A DNA stretch of 64,000 nucleotides from Yersinia frederiksenii ATCC 33641 (GTDB lineage Bacteria; Pseudomonadota; Gammaproteobacteria; Enterobacterales; Enterobacteriaceae). The stretch covers positions 4,305,542 to 4,369,541 of the forward strand of contig NZ_KN150731.1 of the NCBI RefSeq assembly GCF_000754805.1, read 5' to 3'. The position numbers were made by a program, and so were the translations under genes. The notes under the pieces are model-generated. The model saw nothing but the letters and a program-made list of their open reading frames with translations, searched no databases and was not told the origin of the DNA. Below are positions 38,577 to 48,552 of this stretch, one piece after another (positions within the stretch are counted from its first letter, which is position 1; each line of letters starts with the position of its first letter).

Positions 38577-39592
38577 TTTTCCAACAGCAATATTTATATT
38601 GGTTGGCGGGGGTTGTATTACTGATTGTGGCGGCAATGTCATTTCGTGATAAAGCCAACCCGCGCCGTATCACCACCGGCCTATTTTGGGGGCTGTACGG
38701 GCTGATTTTTTTGGTGGGTGATTGGACCTACCGTCTGGCTAGTACCCTAGGGGGAGAAGGGCCAGATGAAAAACGCATTCTGAATATCACGGTCGGTGTG
38801 GTGGTGGTCATCATGGCACTGATAGCCGGTTTTGGTGGTGTAAAGCTGGGCAGCTATCATCAGCGTACTGCGCAAGAACGCGAAGTGAGTGCTAAACGAT
38901 TGGGTAATAAGCTGTTTATCCCTGCGCTGACAATTCCAATTGTGACTGTTATCGGTGTGCTGCTGTTTAGTTATATCCCAGCACTGGACCAGTGGCTGTT
39001 TGGTTCAGGTAACCACTCAACTTTAGTGACCTTATTCTCCATGACTGTCGGCTGTGTACTCGGCCTGCTGATTGCGGTGGTGATGACCCGCGAGACTGCC
39101 GCACAACCGGTACAGGAAGCTCGGCGTTTGCTGGACTCCATTGGCTGGGCATTTATTTTGCCGCAGATTCTGGCAACACTCGGTCTGCTGTTTACCACCG
39201 CCGGAGTTGGGACGGCGATTGCCCACTTAACTCAGGAATATCTGGCGGTAGATCATCGCTTTATTGCGGTGGCGGTCTATGCTATTGGCATGGCGCTGCT
39301 GACGATGATCATGGGGAATGCGTTTGCCGCTTTCCCTATTGTGACGGCAGGTATCGGCATTCCAATCTTGGTATTGCAGCATGGGGGTAACCCCGCAGTG
39401 ATGGCCGCTATCGGGATGTTCTCAGGTTATTGCGGCACCTTAATGACGCCTATGGCTGCCAACTTTAACATCGTTCCTGCCGCACTATTGGAGCTACCGG
39501 ATAAAAATGCGGTGATCAAAGCACAGATCCCAACCGGGATTACTCTATTGATTGTTAACGTATTTTTGCTGTATTTCCTGATGTTTCTCTAG
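38573..39592 (+). CDS. 5-oxoproline transporter subunit, DUF979 family
   Basis: This integral membrane protein of 339 residues has about nine or ten helices. Polar and glycine-rich loops such as [17 protein letters not shown] (about 84-100), a [18 protein letters not shown] segment (about 243-260) and [20 protein letters not shown] (about 282-301) are typical of transport proteins. It starts with an ATGA overlap on the DUF969 gene and ends 8 nt before pcp. It is predicted to pair with DUF969 to bring in pyroglutamate. Confidence 0.85.
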   Translation: MIFQQQYLYWLAGVVLLIVAAMSFRDKANPRRITTGLFWGLYGLIFLVGDWTYRLASTLGGEGPDEKRILNITVGVVVVIMALIAGFGGVKLGSYHQRTAQEREVSAKRLGNKLFIPALTIPIVTVIGVLLFSYIPALDQWLFGSGNHSTLVTLFSMTVGCVLGLLIAVVMTRETAAQPVQEARRLLDSIGWAFILPQILATLGLLFTTAGVGTAIAHLTQEYLAVDHRFIAVAVYAIGMALLTMIMGNAFAAFPIVTAGIGIPILVLQHGGNPAVMAAIGMFSGYCGTLMTPMAANFNIVPAALLELPDKNAVIKAQIPTGITLLIVNVFLLYFLMFL

Positions 39593-39600
39593 GAGGGATG

Positions 39601-40248
39601 ATGAGAAGTGTATTAATTACCGGGTTTGAGCCATTTGGTGGTGAGCGGGTGAATCCCTCTTGGGAAGTGGTCAAGCAACTGAATGATTTAATGATGGGAG
39701 GTGTCAGAGTGGTGGCCCGTCAATTGCCCTGCGCTTTTGGTGAAGCCCTGACTGCACTGAATGCTGCGATAGATGATATTCAGCCGGTGTTAGTGTTAGC
39801 CATTGGTCAAGCTGGTGGGCGTGCCGATATCACCATCGAGCGGGTTGCCATTAATATTGATGATGCCCGAATTCCAGATAATTTGGGTCATCAACCTGTC
39901 GACCAACCTATCGTCGAGGAAGGTCCGGCGGCCTATTTTACCCGCTTGCCTATCAAGGCGATGGTACAAGGGATTCGTGATGCAGGAATTCCGGCCTCGA
40001 TTTCCCAGACTGCCGGAACTTATGTCTGCAACCATGTGATGTATGGCTTATTGCACCGCTTAAATTCATCTAATAGTGATGTTAAGGGCGGATTTATCCA
40101 TATTCCTTACTTACCTGAACAGGCCGTCGATCACCCCGGCGCACCCAGTATGTCGACACAATCGGTGTTGATAGCCTTGGAATTGGCAATCTCTATTGCC
40201 TTGCAAATTGAGCACGATCTGCATATTCCCGGCGGCGCAATTCACTGA
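39601..40248 (+). CDS. pcp: Pcp, pyrrolidone-carboxylate peptidase
   Basis: Pcp is a cytoplasmic cysteine peptidase that removes N-terminal pyroglutamate from peptides, releasing 5-oxoproline for PxpABC. The protein is 215 residues from the ATG at 39601 ([21 protein letters not shown]), the same as E. coli Pcp. The ATG at 39598 is too close to the AGGAGG sequence. The catalytic triad can be read as Glu in ITIERVAIN (about 80), Cys in [12 protein letters not shown] (about 143) and His in [12 protein letters not shown] (about 166). It is the last gene of the module, followed by a terminator. Confidence 0.95.
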   Translation: MRSVLITGFEPFGGERVNPSWEVVKQLNDLMMGGVRVVARQLPCAFGEALTALNAAIDDIQPVLVLAIGQAGGRADITIERVAINIDDARIPDNLGHQPVDQPIVEEGPAAYFTRLPIKAMVQGIRDAGIPASISQTAGTYVCNHVMYGLLHRLNSSNSDVKGGFIHIPYLPEQAVDHPGAPSMSTQSVLIALELAISIALQIEHDLHIPGGAIH

Positions 40249-40255
40249 TTTAGTC

Positions 40256-40288
40256 ATAAAAAACGCCACCGGAAGGTGGCGTTTTACG
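40256..40288. terminator. bidirectional terminator between pcp and gltA
   Basis: AAAACGCCACC and GGTGGCGTTTT form an 11-bp stem with a GGAA loop at 40260-40285, with A residues on the left and T residues on the right. It serves the converging pcp (+) and gltA (-) genes. Confidence 0.88.
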
Positions 40289-40311
40289 CAATATTAGAAA
40301 AATAAAAAAAC

Positions 40312-41595
40312 TTATTTTTTCAACTGACTTTTAAATTCGCGCTCTGCATAACCGGTATAAAGCTGACGCGGACGAGCAATTTTGATGCCCTCGTCGTGCA
40401 TTTCATTCCAGTGAGCAATCCAGCCGATAGTTCGCGCAATTGCAAAGATAACGGTAAACATTGAAGACGGAATACCCAATGCTTTCAGGATAATGCCTGA
40501 ATAGAAGTCAACGTTTGGATACAATTTACGCTCGATGAAGTACGGGTCGTTCAGCGCAATATGCTCCAACTCCATCGCCACTTTCAGCAGATCGTCTTCC
40601 AGTTTTAACTCTTTCAACACTTCATGGCAGGTTTCACGCATCACAGTGGCGCGCGGGTCGTGGTTTTTATACACACGATGACCAAAGCCCATCAGGCGGA
40701 ATGAGTCATTTTTATCCTTCGCACGGCGGATAAATTCTGGAATATGCTCAACGGTTTTAATCTCTTCCAGCATCTTCAGGCAGGCTTCGTTCGCGCCGCC
40801 GTGAGCCGGTCCCCACAGGGAGGCAATCCCGGCAGCAATACAGGCAAACGGGTTAGCGCCAGAAGAACCCGCAGTACGAACTGTCGAGGTTGAGGCGTTT
40901 TGCTCGTGGTCGGCGTGCAGGATGAAAATACGATCCATCGCGCGTTCCAACACTGGGTTCACTTCATATTCTTCACACGGTGTTGAGAACATCATGCGCA
41001 GGAAGTTACCGGCATAAGATAGGTCGTTACGCGGATAAACAAACGGTTGGCCGATTGAATATTTGTAACACATCGCGGCAACGGTTGGCATTTTGGACAG
41101 CAGACGGAAGGCGGTGATTTCACGATGGCGCTCGTTATTCACATCCAGTGCATCATGATAGAAGGCGGCCAGTGCACCCGTCACCCCGCATAATACTGCC
41201 ATTGGGTGTGAGTCACGGCGGAACCCGCGGAACAGACTGGTGATCTGCTCGTGGATCATGGTGTGGCGGGTCACTGTTGCTTTGAAGGTTTCATACTCTT
41301 CAGGGGTTGGTGCTTCGCCGTACAGCAGGATGTAGCAAACTTCCAAATAGGTGGAATTGTTAGCTAACTGGGCAATCGGGAAGCCACGGTGCAACAGAAT
41401 ACCTTCATCACCATCGATATAAGTGATTTTTGATTCGCAGGATGCGGTAGAAGTAAAGCCTGGGTCAAAGGTAAAATAACCTTTCGAACCTAAGGTGCGG
41501 ACGTCGATAACGTCAGTGCCGATGGTTGGGGATAGCACGCCCAGTTCGATCGCAGCTTCGCCTTCTAGATTCAGCGTCGCTTTCTTGTTAGCCAT
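40312..41595 (-). CDS. gltA: GltA, type II citrate synthase
   Basis: GltA condenses oxaloacetate and acetyl-CoA to citrate, the entry step of the TCA cycle. The 427 residues match E. coli (427). It is the hexameric, NADH-inhibited form. Catalytic landmarks are the two histidines, in [10 protein letters not shown] (about 263) and [13 protein letters not shown] (about 305), and the Asp in NVDFYSGI (about 363). An AAGGAGA ribosome site precedes the ATG at 41595. It is divergent from sdhC, with a shared 650-nt region carrying a CRP-like site. Confidence 0.97.
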   Translation of the reverse strand: MANKKATLNLEGEAAIELGVLSPTIGTDVIDVRTLGSKGYFTFDPGFTSTASCESKITYIDGDEGILLHRGFPIAQLANNSTYLEVCYILLYGEAPTPEEYETFKATVTRHTMIHEQITSLFRGFRRDSHPMAVLCGVTGALAAFYHDALDVNNERHREITAFRLLSKMPTVAAMCYKYSIGQPFVYPRNDLSYAGNFLRMMFSTPCEEYEVNPVLERAMDRIFILHADHEQNASTSTVRTAGSSGANPFACIAAGIASLWGPAHGGANEACLKMLEEIKTVEHIPEFIRRAKDKNDSFRLMGFGHRVYKNHDPRATVMRETCHEVLKELKLEDDLLKVAMELEHIALNDPYFIERKLYPNVDFYSGIILKALGIPSSMFTVIFAIARTIGWIAHWNEMHDEGIKIARPRQLYTGYAEREFKSQLKK

Positions 41596-42246
41596 TTACA
41601 GTCTCCTTAGCGCTTATTTTAAAATCTCTAACAACTGAAATATCTTAGATGTCCGCAAGGCCATCACCTCATCAGCACTGCTCTGTTTTATTCACCATTA
41701 AACAGGTGATTTAGGGTACAGAGTATCTTGCCAATGCGGCCCGTGATCCTAAGCTCTGGATCAATAGGTGACGTTACAAAGTTGTTAACGATTTGTCGGA
41801 TACTTATCGTTGATGGTTCATTGCCTACGATATCTATGGGGATATTCACTTAATACACTGTTGCATAACTTAGGCTTATGGGGAAGTGTATCCGCAGACC
41901 TTTAGTGCATCATAGGGCTTATTTCTACCCTAGTTGTAATGGAAATGTTTATTCTTTGTCAAATCAGATAATTAATTTTATATAAATTGTGTAAATCGTG
42001 ATCCTAATCACTGTTCAGGGGAAATGTTACCAATCAGTTTGTGTGGGAATTGTAATAAGAATGTGAACCACCTATACTGCCGCCAGGTCTCCGGATTACC
42101 CTGAAGTAGGAGCACCCAGCGTTATACAGAGCACGCCGTCTAAGCATTCAGGATGTTATGTTTAAATGTGCGATGTGAAGAGTTTCGGCTCTTAACGCTG
42201 TCTGACCCCCACCCAGATCCGGAGGATGGAAAATAATAAAAGCTGT
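41596..42246. promoter_or_regulatory. gltA-sdhC divergent control region
   Basis: This region of about 650 nt contains no gene. A CRP-like palindrome, CGTGA-TCCTAA-TCACT, lies at 41997-42012, on the sdhC side. A small hairpin, AAGAG/CTCTT, lies near 42178-42193 in the expected sdhC leader. A GGAGG sequence at 42221-42225 abuts an ATG at 42226, too close to serve it. Known control of this region in E. coli involves ArcA, FNR, CRP and small RNAs; other sites could not be read with confidence. Confidence 0.5.
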
Positions 42247-42636
42247 GTGGGCAAAAACGTGAAAAAACAAAGACCTGTCAATTTGGATCTGCAAACGATT
42301 CGATTTCCTGTTACTGCGATAGCGTCCATTTTACACCGAGTCTCTGGCGTAATTACTTTCGTTGCCGTTGGTATCCTCCTTTGGCTGTTAGGTTTGTCTG
42401 TTTCCTCGCAAGAGGGATTCATGCAAGCTGCGGCGATCATGAATAGCTTTTTTGTTAAATTCATCTTCTGGGGAATACTCACTGCGCTGGCCTATCACAT
42501 TTGCGGTGGCATTCGTCACTTGTTAATGGATTTCGGCTATATCGAAGAGAGCTTGGCTGCGGGGACCCGCTCCGCCCAAGTCGCAATGGTGTTAACCTTG
42601 GTGCTGTCAGTTTTAGCTGGAGTCCTTGTATGGTAA
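42247..42636 (+). CDS. sdhC: SdhC, succinate dehydrogenase cytochrome b556 subunit
   Basis: SdhC is one of two membrane anchors of complex II, contributing a haem b ligand and the quinone site. From the GTG at 42247 it is 129 residues, as in E. coli, and reads [20 protein letters not shown]. The frame opens at an ATG at 42226, but that ATG directly touches GGAGG and adds a non-conserved MENNKSC. No good Shine-Dalgarno precedes 42247 either, so the start is uncertain. Key features are SILHRVSG (Ser and Arg of the quinone site, about 27-34), three membrane helices, and the haem ligand His in LAYHICGG (about 84). Confidence 0.92.
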   Translation: MGKNVKKQRPVNLDLQTIRFPVTAIASILHRVSGVITFVAVGILLWLLGLSVSSQEGFMQAAAIMNSFFVKFIFWGILTALAYHICGGIRHLLMDFGYIEESLAAGTRSAQVAMVLTLVLSVLAGVLVW

Positions 42637-42977
42637 GCAATGCTTCTGCGTTAGGGCGTAATGGAGTACACGACTGGCTGTTACTACGTGCTTCTGCAAT
42701 CGTCATCACTCTATATGTTCTCTATATTCTGGGCTTTGTCGTTATTGTCCCGGATATCACCTACGAAATCTGGCGTGGCTTCTTTGCCTCGCACATCACA
42801 AAAGTGTTTACCCTGCTGACATTACTGTCAATTTTGGCTCACGCCTGGATTGGTCTGTGGCAGGTATTAACGGACTATATAAAGCCGCTGGCGTTACGTC
42901 TGGTGTTACAACTGGCCGTCGTGATTACGCTGCTGGTCTATCTATTGTATGGAACAATTGTGGTGTGGGGTGCCTAA
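42630..42977 (+). CDS. sdhD: SdhD, succinate dehydrogenase hydrophobic anchor subunit
   Basis: SdhD is the second membrane anchor of complex II. The product is 115 residues from the ATG at 42630 ([20 protein letters not shown]), identical in length to E. coli. It has three membrane helices; the haem-b ligand His is in [20 protein letters not shown] (about 71), and the Tyr and Asp of DYIKP (about 82) belong to the quinone site. The start overlaps the sdhC stop by 7 nt, and the stop abuts the sdhA ATG. A longer frame starting at 42501 lies inside sdhC and is rejected. Confidence 0.95.
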   Translation: MVSNASALGRNGVHDWLLLRASAIVITLYVLYILGFVVIVPDITYEIWRGFFASHITKVFTLLTLLSILAHAWIGLWQVLTDYIKPLALRLVLQLAVVITLLVYLLYGTIVVWGA

Positions 42978-44744
42978 ATGAAACTGCCGGTCAGAGAGTT
43001 TGATGCTGTTGTTGTTGGTGCAGGTGGCGCAGGTATGCGCGCGGCACTACAAATTTCACAAATGGGGCTGTCTTGCGCCCTGATATCTAAAGTTTTCCCG
43101 ACCCGTTCTCATACCGTATCTGCGCAGGGGGGTATTACTGTCGCACTGGGTAACACCCATGAAGATAACTGGGAATGGCATATGTATGACACGGTAAAGG
43201 GTTCCGATTATATCGGTGACCAGGATGCCATCGAATATATGTGTAAAACCGGCCCGGAAGCAGTTCTCGAACTGGAGCATATGGGCTTGCCTTTCTCCCG
43301 TTTAGAAGACGGCAGTATTTACCAGCGGCCATTCGGTGGGCAGTCGCTCAATTTCGGCGGTGGGCAAGCGGCTCGTACTGCGGCTGCAGCTGACCGTACC
43401 GGGCATGCACTGTTACATACCCTTTATCAGCAAAACCTGAAAAACCACACCACCATTTTTTCCGAGTGGTATGCGCTGGATTTAGTGAAGAATCAGGACG
43501 GCGCTTTTGTTGGCTGTACCGCTATCTGCATTGAAACCGGTGAAGTGGTCTATTTCAAAGCGCGAGCAACTGTGCTGGCCACCGGTGGTGCCGGGCGTAT
43601 TTATCAATCCACAACCAACGCGCACATTAATACCGGTGACGGTGTGGGCATGGCCCTGCGTGCCGGTGTTCCGGTGCAGGACATGGAAATGTGGCAGTTC
43701 CACCCGACGGGTATCGCCGGGGCGGGAGTGTTGGTGACCGAAGGTTGTCGTGGTGAAGGTGGATATCTGCTGAATAAACACGGCGAGCGCTTTATGGAAC
43801 GTTATGCCCCGAACGCCAAAGATTTGGCGGGTCGTGACGTAGTGGCACGTTCTATCATGATTGAAATCCGTGAAGGCCGTGGCTGTGATGGTCCTTGGGG
43901 CCCTCATGCGAAGTTGAAACTAGACCATTTGGGTAAAGAGGTTCTGGAGTCCCGACTGCCGGGTATTCTTGAGTTATCTCGCACCTTTGCCCACGTTGAC
44001 CCGATCAAAGAACCTATCCCGGTGATTCCAACTTGTCATTATATGATGGGCGGGATCCCGACTAAAGTGACCGGTCAGGCCATCACGGTAAATGAAAAGG
44101 GTGAAGATGTGGTTATCCCTGGTTTGTTTGCGGTAGGTGAGATTGCCTGTGTTTCCGTCCATGGTGCCAACCGTTTGGGTGGTAACTCCTTACTGGACTT
44201 GGTGGTCTTTGGTCGTGCCGCGGGTATGCATCTGCAAGAGTCCTTAATGGAGCAGGGCCCCAGCCGCGATGCCAGTGATTCAGATATTGAAGCTTCACTG
44301 GATCGAATGAACCGCTGGAATAACACCCGTTCCGGTGAAGACCCAGTTGAAATCCGTAAAGCATTACAATCTTGCATGCAGAATAACTTCTCGGTATTCC
44401 GTGAAGGGGATGCCATGGCAAATGGATTGGAAGAACTGAAAACTATCCGTGAACGTCTGCAAAACGCCCGTCTGGATGACACTTCCAGTGAGTTCAATAC
44501 CCAACGTATTGAATGTCTGGAGCTGGATAACCTGATGGAAACGGCGTTTTCTACCGCTGTGTCAGCAAACTTCCGTACCGAAAGTCGTGGCGCTCATAGC
44601 CGCTTTGACTTCCCGGAGCGTGATGATGCGAACTGGCTGTGTCATTCGCTGTATTTGCCGAACACCGAAAGCATGACCCGCCGTGAGGTAAACATGCAAC
44701 CTAAGCTACGCGCGGCGTTCCCGCCGAAAGTGCGTTCTTACTGA
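42978..44744 (+). CDS. sdhA: SdhA, succinate dehydrogenase flavoprotein subunit
   Basis: SdhA oxidises succinate to fumarate and carries covalent FAD. The protein has 588 residues (E. coli 588). The Rossmann motif [10 protein letters not shown] (about 14-23) and the flavinylation site [10 protein letters not shown] (His about 45) are present. The active-site Arg and His are in HPTGIAGAG (about 242) and RDVVARSIM (Arg about 286), with [12 protein letters not shown] (about 352) and [13 protein letters not shown] (about 391-403). It starts immediately after the sdhD stop codon in sdhCDAB. Confidence 0.98.
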   Translation: MKLPVREFDAVVVGAGGAGMRAALQISQMGLSCALISKVFPTRSHTVSAQGGITVALGNTHEDNWEWHMYDTVKGSDYIGDQDAIEYMCKTGPEAVLELEHMGLPFSRLEDGSIYQRPFGGQSLNFGGGQAARTAAAADRTGHALLHTLYQQNLKNHTTIFSEWYALDLVKNQDGAFVGCTAICIETGEVVYFKARATVLATGGAGRIYQSTTNAHINTGDGVGMALRAGVPVQDMEMWQFHPTGIAGAGVLVTEGCRGEGGYLLNKHGERFMERYAPNAKDLAGRDVVARSIMIEIREGRGCDGPWGPHAKLKLDHLGKEVLESRLPGILELSRTFAHVDPIKEPIPVIPTCHYMMGGIPTKVTGQAITVNEKGEDVVIPGLFAVGEIACVSVHGANRLGGNSLLDLVVFGRAAGMHLQESLMEQGPSRDASDSDIEASLDRMNRWNNTRSGEDPVEIRKALQSCMQNNFSVFREGDAMANGLEELKTIRERLQNARLDDTSSEFNTQRIECLELDNLMETAFSTAVSANFRTESRGAHSRFDFPERDDANWLCHSLYLPNTESMTRREVNMQPKLRAAFPPKVRSY

Positions 44745-44767
44745 TGCCCGTTACGGAGGAATAGGTC

Positions 44768-45484
44768 ATGAAGCTTGAATTCTCGATTTATCGCTATAAC
44801 CCGGACGTCGATAACGCGCCGCATATGCAGGATTACACCCTGGAAGCGGAAGAAGGCCGGGATATGATGTTGCTGGACGCACTTATCCAGTTAAAAGAAA
44901 CAGATCCGACTTTGTCGTTCCGCCGCTCATGCCGAGAAGGCGTTTGTGGTTCTGACGGTCTGAATATGAATGGCAAAAATGGATTGGCCTGCATTACGCC
45001 GATCTCAGTTTTGCAAAAGGGCAATAAAAAGATTGTGATCCGCCCATTGCCGGGGCTACCGGTGGTGCGGGATTTAGTGGTCGATATGGGGCAGTTTTAT
45101 ACTCAGTATGAGAAAATTAAACCTTACCTGTTGAATGATGGCAAAAATCCGCCAGCACGTGAGCATTTACAGTCGCCGGAGCAGCGTGAAAAACTGGATG
45201 GTTTGTATGAATGTATCCTGTGCGCTTGTTGCTCAACTTCTTGCCCGTCATTCTGGTGGAATCCGGACAAATTTGTTGGCCCAGCAGGATTACTGGCGGC
45301 CTATCGCTTCCTGATAGACAGCCGTGATACTGAAACAACAGCACGTTTGGATGATCTGGACGACGCTTTTAGTGTTTTCCGCTGCCATAGCATCATGAAT
45401 TGTGTCAGTGTTTGTCCTAAAGGCCTTAACCCGACCAAAGCAATCGGCCACATTAAATCTATGTTGTTGCAACGTAGTGCATGA
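44768..45484 (+). CDS. sdhB: SdhB, succinate dehydrogenase iron-sulfur subunit
   Basis: SdhB passes electrons from FAD to the quinone through three iron-sulfur clusters. The product is 238 residues (E. coli 238). The 2Fe-2S ligands are in CREGVCGSDGLNMNGKNGLAC (about 55-75, split here as CREGVCGSDG and GLAC). The 4Fe-4S ligands are in CILCACCSTSC (about 149-159), and the 3Fe-4S ligands in CHSIMNCVSVCPKG (about 206-219). It is preceded by GGAGG and lies 23 nt after sdhA. Confidence 0.97.
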   Translation: MKLEFSIYRYNPDVDNAPHMQDYTLEAEEGRDMMLLDALIQLKETDPTLSFRRSCREGVCGSDGLNMNGKNGLACITPISVLQKGNKKIVIRPLPGLPVVRDLVVDMGQFYTQYEKIKPYLLNDGKNPPAREHLQSPEQREKLDGLYECILCACCSTSCPSFWWNPDKFVGPAGLLAAYRFLIDSRDTETTARLDDLDDAFSVFRCHSIMNCVSVCPKGLNPTKAIGHIKSMLLQRSA

Positions 45485-45496
45485 TGTGAGTTTATT

Positions 45497-45572
45497 AACC
45501 CGGGGAATGTATCCCCCGGGTTGCTTCAAGGTAGGGAATCTCTAAAAACTGGCGAGCTGTCTGTTTTTAGAG
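45497..45572 (+). repeat. two tandem hairpins in the sdhB-sucA spacer
   Basis: Hairpin one is AACCCGGGG (45497-45505)/CCCCGGGTT (45514-45522). Hairpin two is CTCTAAAAAC (45540-45549)/GTTTTTAGAG (45563-45572), a perfect 10-bp stem. Neither has a proper T tract after it. They lie 12-88 nt after sdhB, in the 231-nt spacer before sucA, and could partly end transcription or serve as RNase processing sites between the two halves of the operon. Confidence 0.6.
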
Positions 45573-45715
45573 GTTCCTTGAACGGGACCGTTAAGGTCCA
45601 TAACAGAATGTGCATTGAGCACATCGAGTGAACCGTTTTTACGGCAAACCGTTGATATTACGGTGTATATGTTAACCACGGCGAAAACTGAAGCTTCAAA
45701 GCTTAAGGGATCATG

Positions 45716-48523
45716 ATGCAGAACGGCGCAATGAAGGCCTGGCTGGATTCCTCCTATCTGGCGGGCGCGAACCAGTCCTACATAGAGCAGCTCTATGAAG
45801 ACTTTTTAACCGATCCTGGTTCCGTTGATGATAGTTGGCGTTCAATTTTTCAACAACTACCGACGACGGGTGTAAAACCTGATCAGTTCCACTCTCAAAC
45901 TCGTGAGTATTTCCGTCGCCTGGCGAAGGATACCTCTCGTTATAACTCATCCATCAGCGATCCTGAAAATGATGCCAAGCAAGTTAAGGTATTGCAGTTA
46001 ATCAATGCCTTCCGCTTCCGCGGCCATCAACATGCCAACCTTGATCCACTCGGTTTGTGGAAGCAGGAGTCTGTTCCAGACCTCGAGCCTTCCTATCATA
46101 ATCTGACCGAAGCCGATTTCCAGAACACCTTCAATGTCGGCTCTTTTGCTATTGGCAAAGAGACCATGAAGCTGTCTGACCTGTACGCAGCTCTGAAGCA
46201 GACCTACTGCGGGCCAATTGGCGCTGAGTACATGCACATTACCAACACCGAAGAAAAACGCTGGATCCAGCAGCGTATTGAGTCGGTGGTCGGGAAACCG
46301 ACATTCAGCGATGAAGAGAAGCGCCGTTTCCTGAGCGAACTGACTGCCGCTGAAGGTTTGGAACGTTATCTAGGGGCTAAATTCCCGGGCGCTAAGCGTT
46401 TCTCGCTAGAGGGCGGCGATTCGCTGGTCACTATGCTGAAAGAGATGATTCGCCATGCGGGTAAGAATGGCACACGTGAAGTCGTTCTGGGGATGGCTCA
46501 CCGTGGCCGTCTGAACGTATTGATTAACGTGCTGGGTAAGAAACCGGAAGATTTGTTTGATGAGTTCTCTGGTAAACATAAAGAACATCTGGGTACCGGT
46601 GACGTTAAATATCACCAAGGTTTCTCTTCTGATGTCGAAACCGAAGGCGGGCTGGTTCACTTGGCACTGGCCTTTAACCCATCGCATCTGGAAATTGTTA
46701 GCCCGGTTGTTATTGGTTCGGTACGTGCACGGCGTGACCGCCTGGACGAAGCTCGCAGCAACATGGTATTGCCAATCACCATTCATGGTGATGCGGCGAT
46801 TGCCGGGCAGGGAGTGGTGCAAGAAACCTTGAACATGTCTCAGGCCCGTGGCTATGAAGTGGGCGGGACGGTGCGCATTGTTATCAATAACCAGATTGGT
46901 TTCACCACCTCGAACCCACTGGATGCGCGTTCTACCCAATACTGTACCGATATCGCCAAAATGGTACAGGCACCTATTTTCCACGTAAATGCTGATGATC
47001 CTGAAGCTGTGGCGTTTGTTACCCGTCTGGCGTTGGATTTCCGTAACACCTTTAAACGTGACGTGATGATCGACCTGGTTTGCTACCGTCGCCATGGGCA
47101 TAACGAAGCCGATGAGCCAAGTGCCACACAACCAGTGATGTATCAGAAGATCAAAAAACACCCGACGCCGCGCAAAATCTATGCTGACAAGCTGACCGAG
47201 CAAAATATCGCCAGCCTGGAAGATGCCACGGAAATGGTCAACCTGTATCGTGATGCTCTGGATCACGGTGATTGTGTGGTGGAAGAGTGGCGTCCGATGA
47301 ATCTGCAATCCTTCACATGGTCACCTTATCTGAACCATGAATGGGACGAGGAATATCCAAGCAAAGTTGAGATGAAACGCCTGCAAGATTTGGCGCGTCG
47401 TATCAGCCATGCGCCGGAAGCCATTGAAATGCAATCACGTGTTGCCAAGATCTATGGTGATCGTGCCTTGATGGCTGCAGGTGAGAAGCCATTTGACTGG
47501 GGTGGTGCTGAAACTCTGGCCTATGCCACACTGGTAGATGAAGGTATCCCGATTCGTTTATCCGGCGAGGATGCGGGGCGCGGTACTTTCTTCCATCGTC
47601 ATGCCGTGATTCATAACCAGAAAAATGGTTCTGTTTACGTGCCACTGGCAAATGTGCACAGCGGGCAGGGTAACTTCCAGGTATGGGACTCTGTGCTGTC
47701 GGAAGAAGCGGTCTTGGCATTTGAATATGGCTATGCCACGGCTGAGCCACGTACTCTGACTATCTGGGAAGCACAGTTCGGTGACTTTGCCAACGGTGCG
47801 CAAGTTGTTATCGACCAGTTCATCAGCTCCGGCGAACAGAAATGGGGCCGGATGTGTGGTCTGGTAATGTTGCTGCCACATGGTTACGAAGGGCAAGGTC
47901 CAGAGCACTCCTCTGCGCGACTGGAACGTTATCTGCAACTTTGTGCTGAACAAAACATGCAGGTATGTATTCCATCAACGCCTGCACAGGTTTACCACAT
48001 GATCCGCCGTCAGGCATTACGTGGTATGCGCCGTCCACTGGTGGTTATGTCGCCTAAGTCACTGTTGCGTCATCCGTTGGCGGTATCCTCTCTGGATGAA
48101 CTGGCTAATGGCAGCTTCTTGCCAGCGATTGGCGAAATTGACGAGTTGGATCCGAAAGGTGTCAAGCGTGTCGTGATGTGCTCAGGCAAAGTCTACTATG
48201 ACCTGTTGGAACAGCGCCGTAAGAATGGGCAAACCGATGTCGCTATCGTACGTATCGAGCAACTTTATCCGTTCCCGCATCACGCTGTGCAAGCAGTGTT
48301 GGAACAATTTGCTCATGTACATGATTTCGTCTGGTGCCAAGAAGAGCCGCTTAACCAGGGGGCTTGGTATTGTAGCCAACATAACTTCCGTGAAGTGATT
48401 CCATTTGGTGCTTCCTTGCGTTACGCAGGCCGCCCAGCCTCAGCTTCTCCGGCAGTTGGATATATTTCCGTACACCAGAAACAACAACAAGCTCTGGTTA
48501 ATGACGCGCTGACCGTTGAATAG
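45716..48523 (+). CDS. sucA: SucA, 2-oxoglutarate dehydrogenase E1 component
   Basis: SucA is the thiamine-diphosphate-dependent E1 subunit that decarboxylates 2-oxoglutarate. The protein has 935 residues from the ATG at 45716 (MQNGAMKAWLDSSYL); the adjacent ATG at 45713 is closer to the TAAGGGA ribosome site and less like the family. The substrate-binding GMAHRGRLNVL (about 259-269), the ThDP motif GDAAIAGQGVVQETLNM (about 361-377) with INNQIGFTT, and the transketolase-like C-terminal half (HSGQGNFQVWDS, GPEHSSARLERYLQ) are all conserved. It leads sucABCD, downstream of sdhCDAB. Confidence 0.97.
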   Translation: MQNGAMKAWLDSSYLAGANQSYIEQLYEDFLTDPGSVDDSWRSIFQQLPTTGVKPDQFHSQTREYFRRLAKDTSRYNSSISDPENDAKQVKVLQLINAFRFRGHQHANLDPLGLWKQESVPDLEPSYHNLTEADFQNTFNVGSFAIGKETMKLSDLYAALKQTYCGPIGAEYMHITNTEEKRWIQQRIESVVGKPTFSDEEKRRFLSELTAAEGLERYLGAKFPGAKRFSLEGGDSLVTMLKEMIRHAGKNGTREVVLGMAHRGRLNVLINVLGKKPEDLFDEFSGKHKEHLGTGDVKYHQGFSSDVETEGGLVHLALAFNPSHLEIVSPVVIGSVRARRDRLDEARSNMVLPITIHGDAAIAGQGVVQETLNMSQARGYEVGGTVRIVINNQIGFTTSNPLDARSTQYCTDIAKMVQAPIFHVNADDPEAVAFVTRLALDFRNTFKRDVMIDLVCYRRHGHNEADEPSATQPVMYQKIKKHPTPRKIYADKLTEQNIASLEDATEMVNLYRDALDHGDCVVEEWRPMNLQSFTWSPYLNHEWDEEYPSKVEMKRLQDLARRISHAPEAIEMQSRVAKIYGDRALMAAGEKPFDWGGAETLAYATLVDEGIPIRLSGEDAGRGTFFHRHAVIHNQKNGSVYVPLANVHSGQGNFQVWDSVLSEEAVLAFEYGYATAEPRTLTIWEAQFGDFANGAQVVIDQFISSGEQKWGRMCGLVMLLPHGYEGQGPEHSSARLERYLQLCAEQNMQVCIPSTPAQVYHMIRRQALRGMRRPLVVMSPKSLLRHPLAVSSLDELANGSFLPAIGEIDELDPKGVKRVVMCSGKVYYDLLEQRRKNGQTDVAIVRIEQLYPFPHHAVQAVLEQFAHVHDFVWCQEEPLNQGAWYCSQHNFREVIPFGASLRYAGRPASASPAVGYISVHQKQQQALVNDALTVE

Positions 48524-48552
48524 CGAGCCGGTTAACACATAAAGGATAGAGA

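Noticed and set aside
46406..47308. 300-codon minus-strand frame inside sucA
   Set aside because: It is a shadow of sucA, which has full-length similarity and catalytic motifs on the plus strand.
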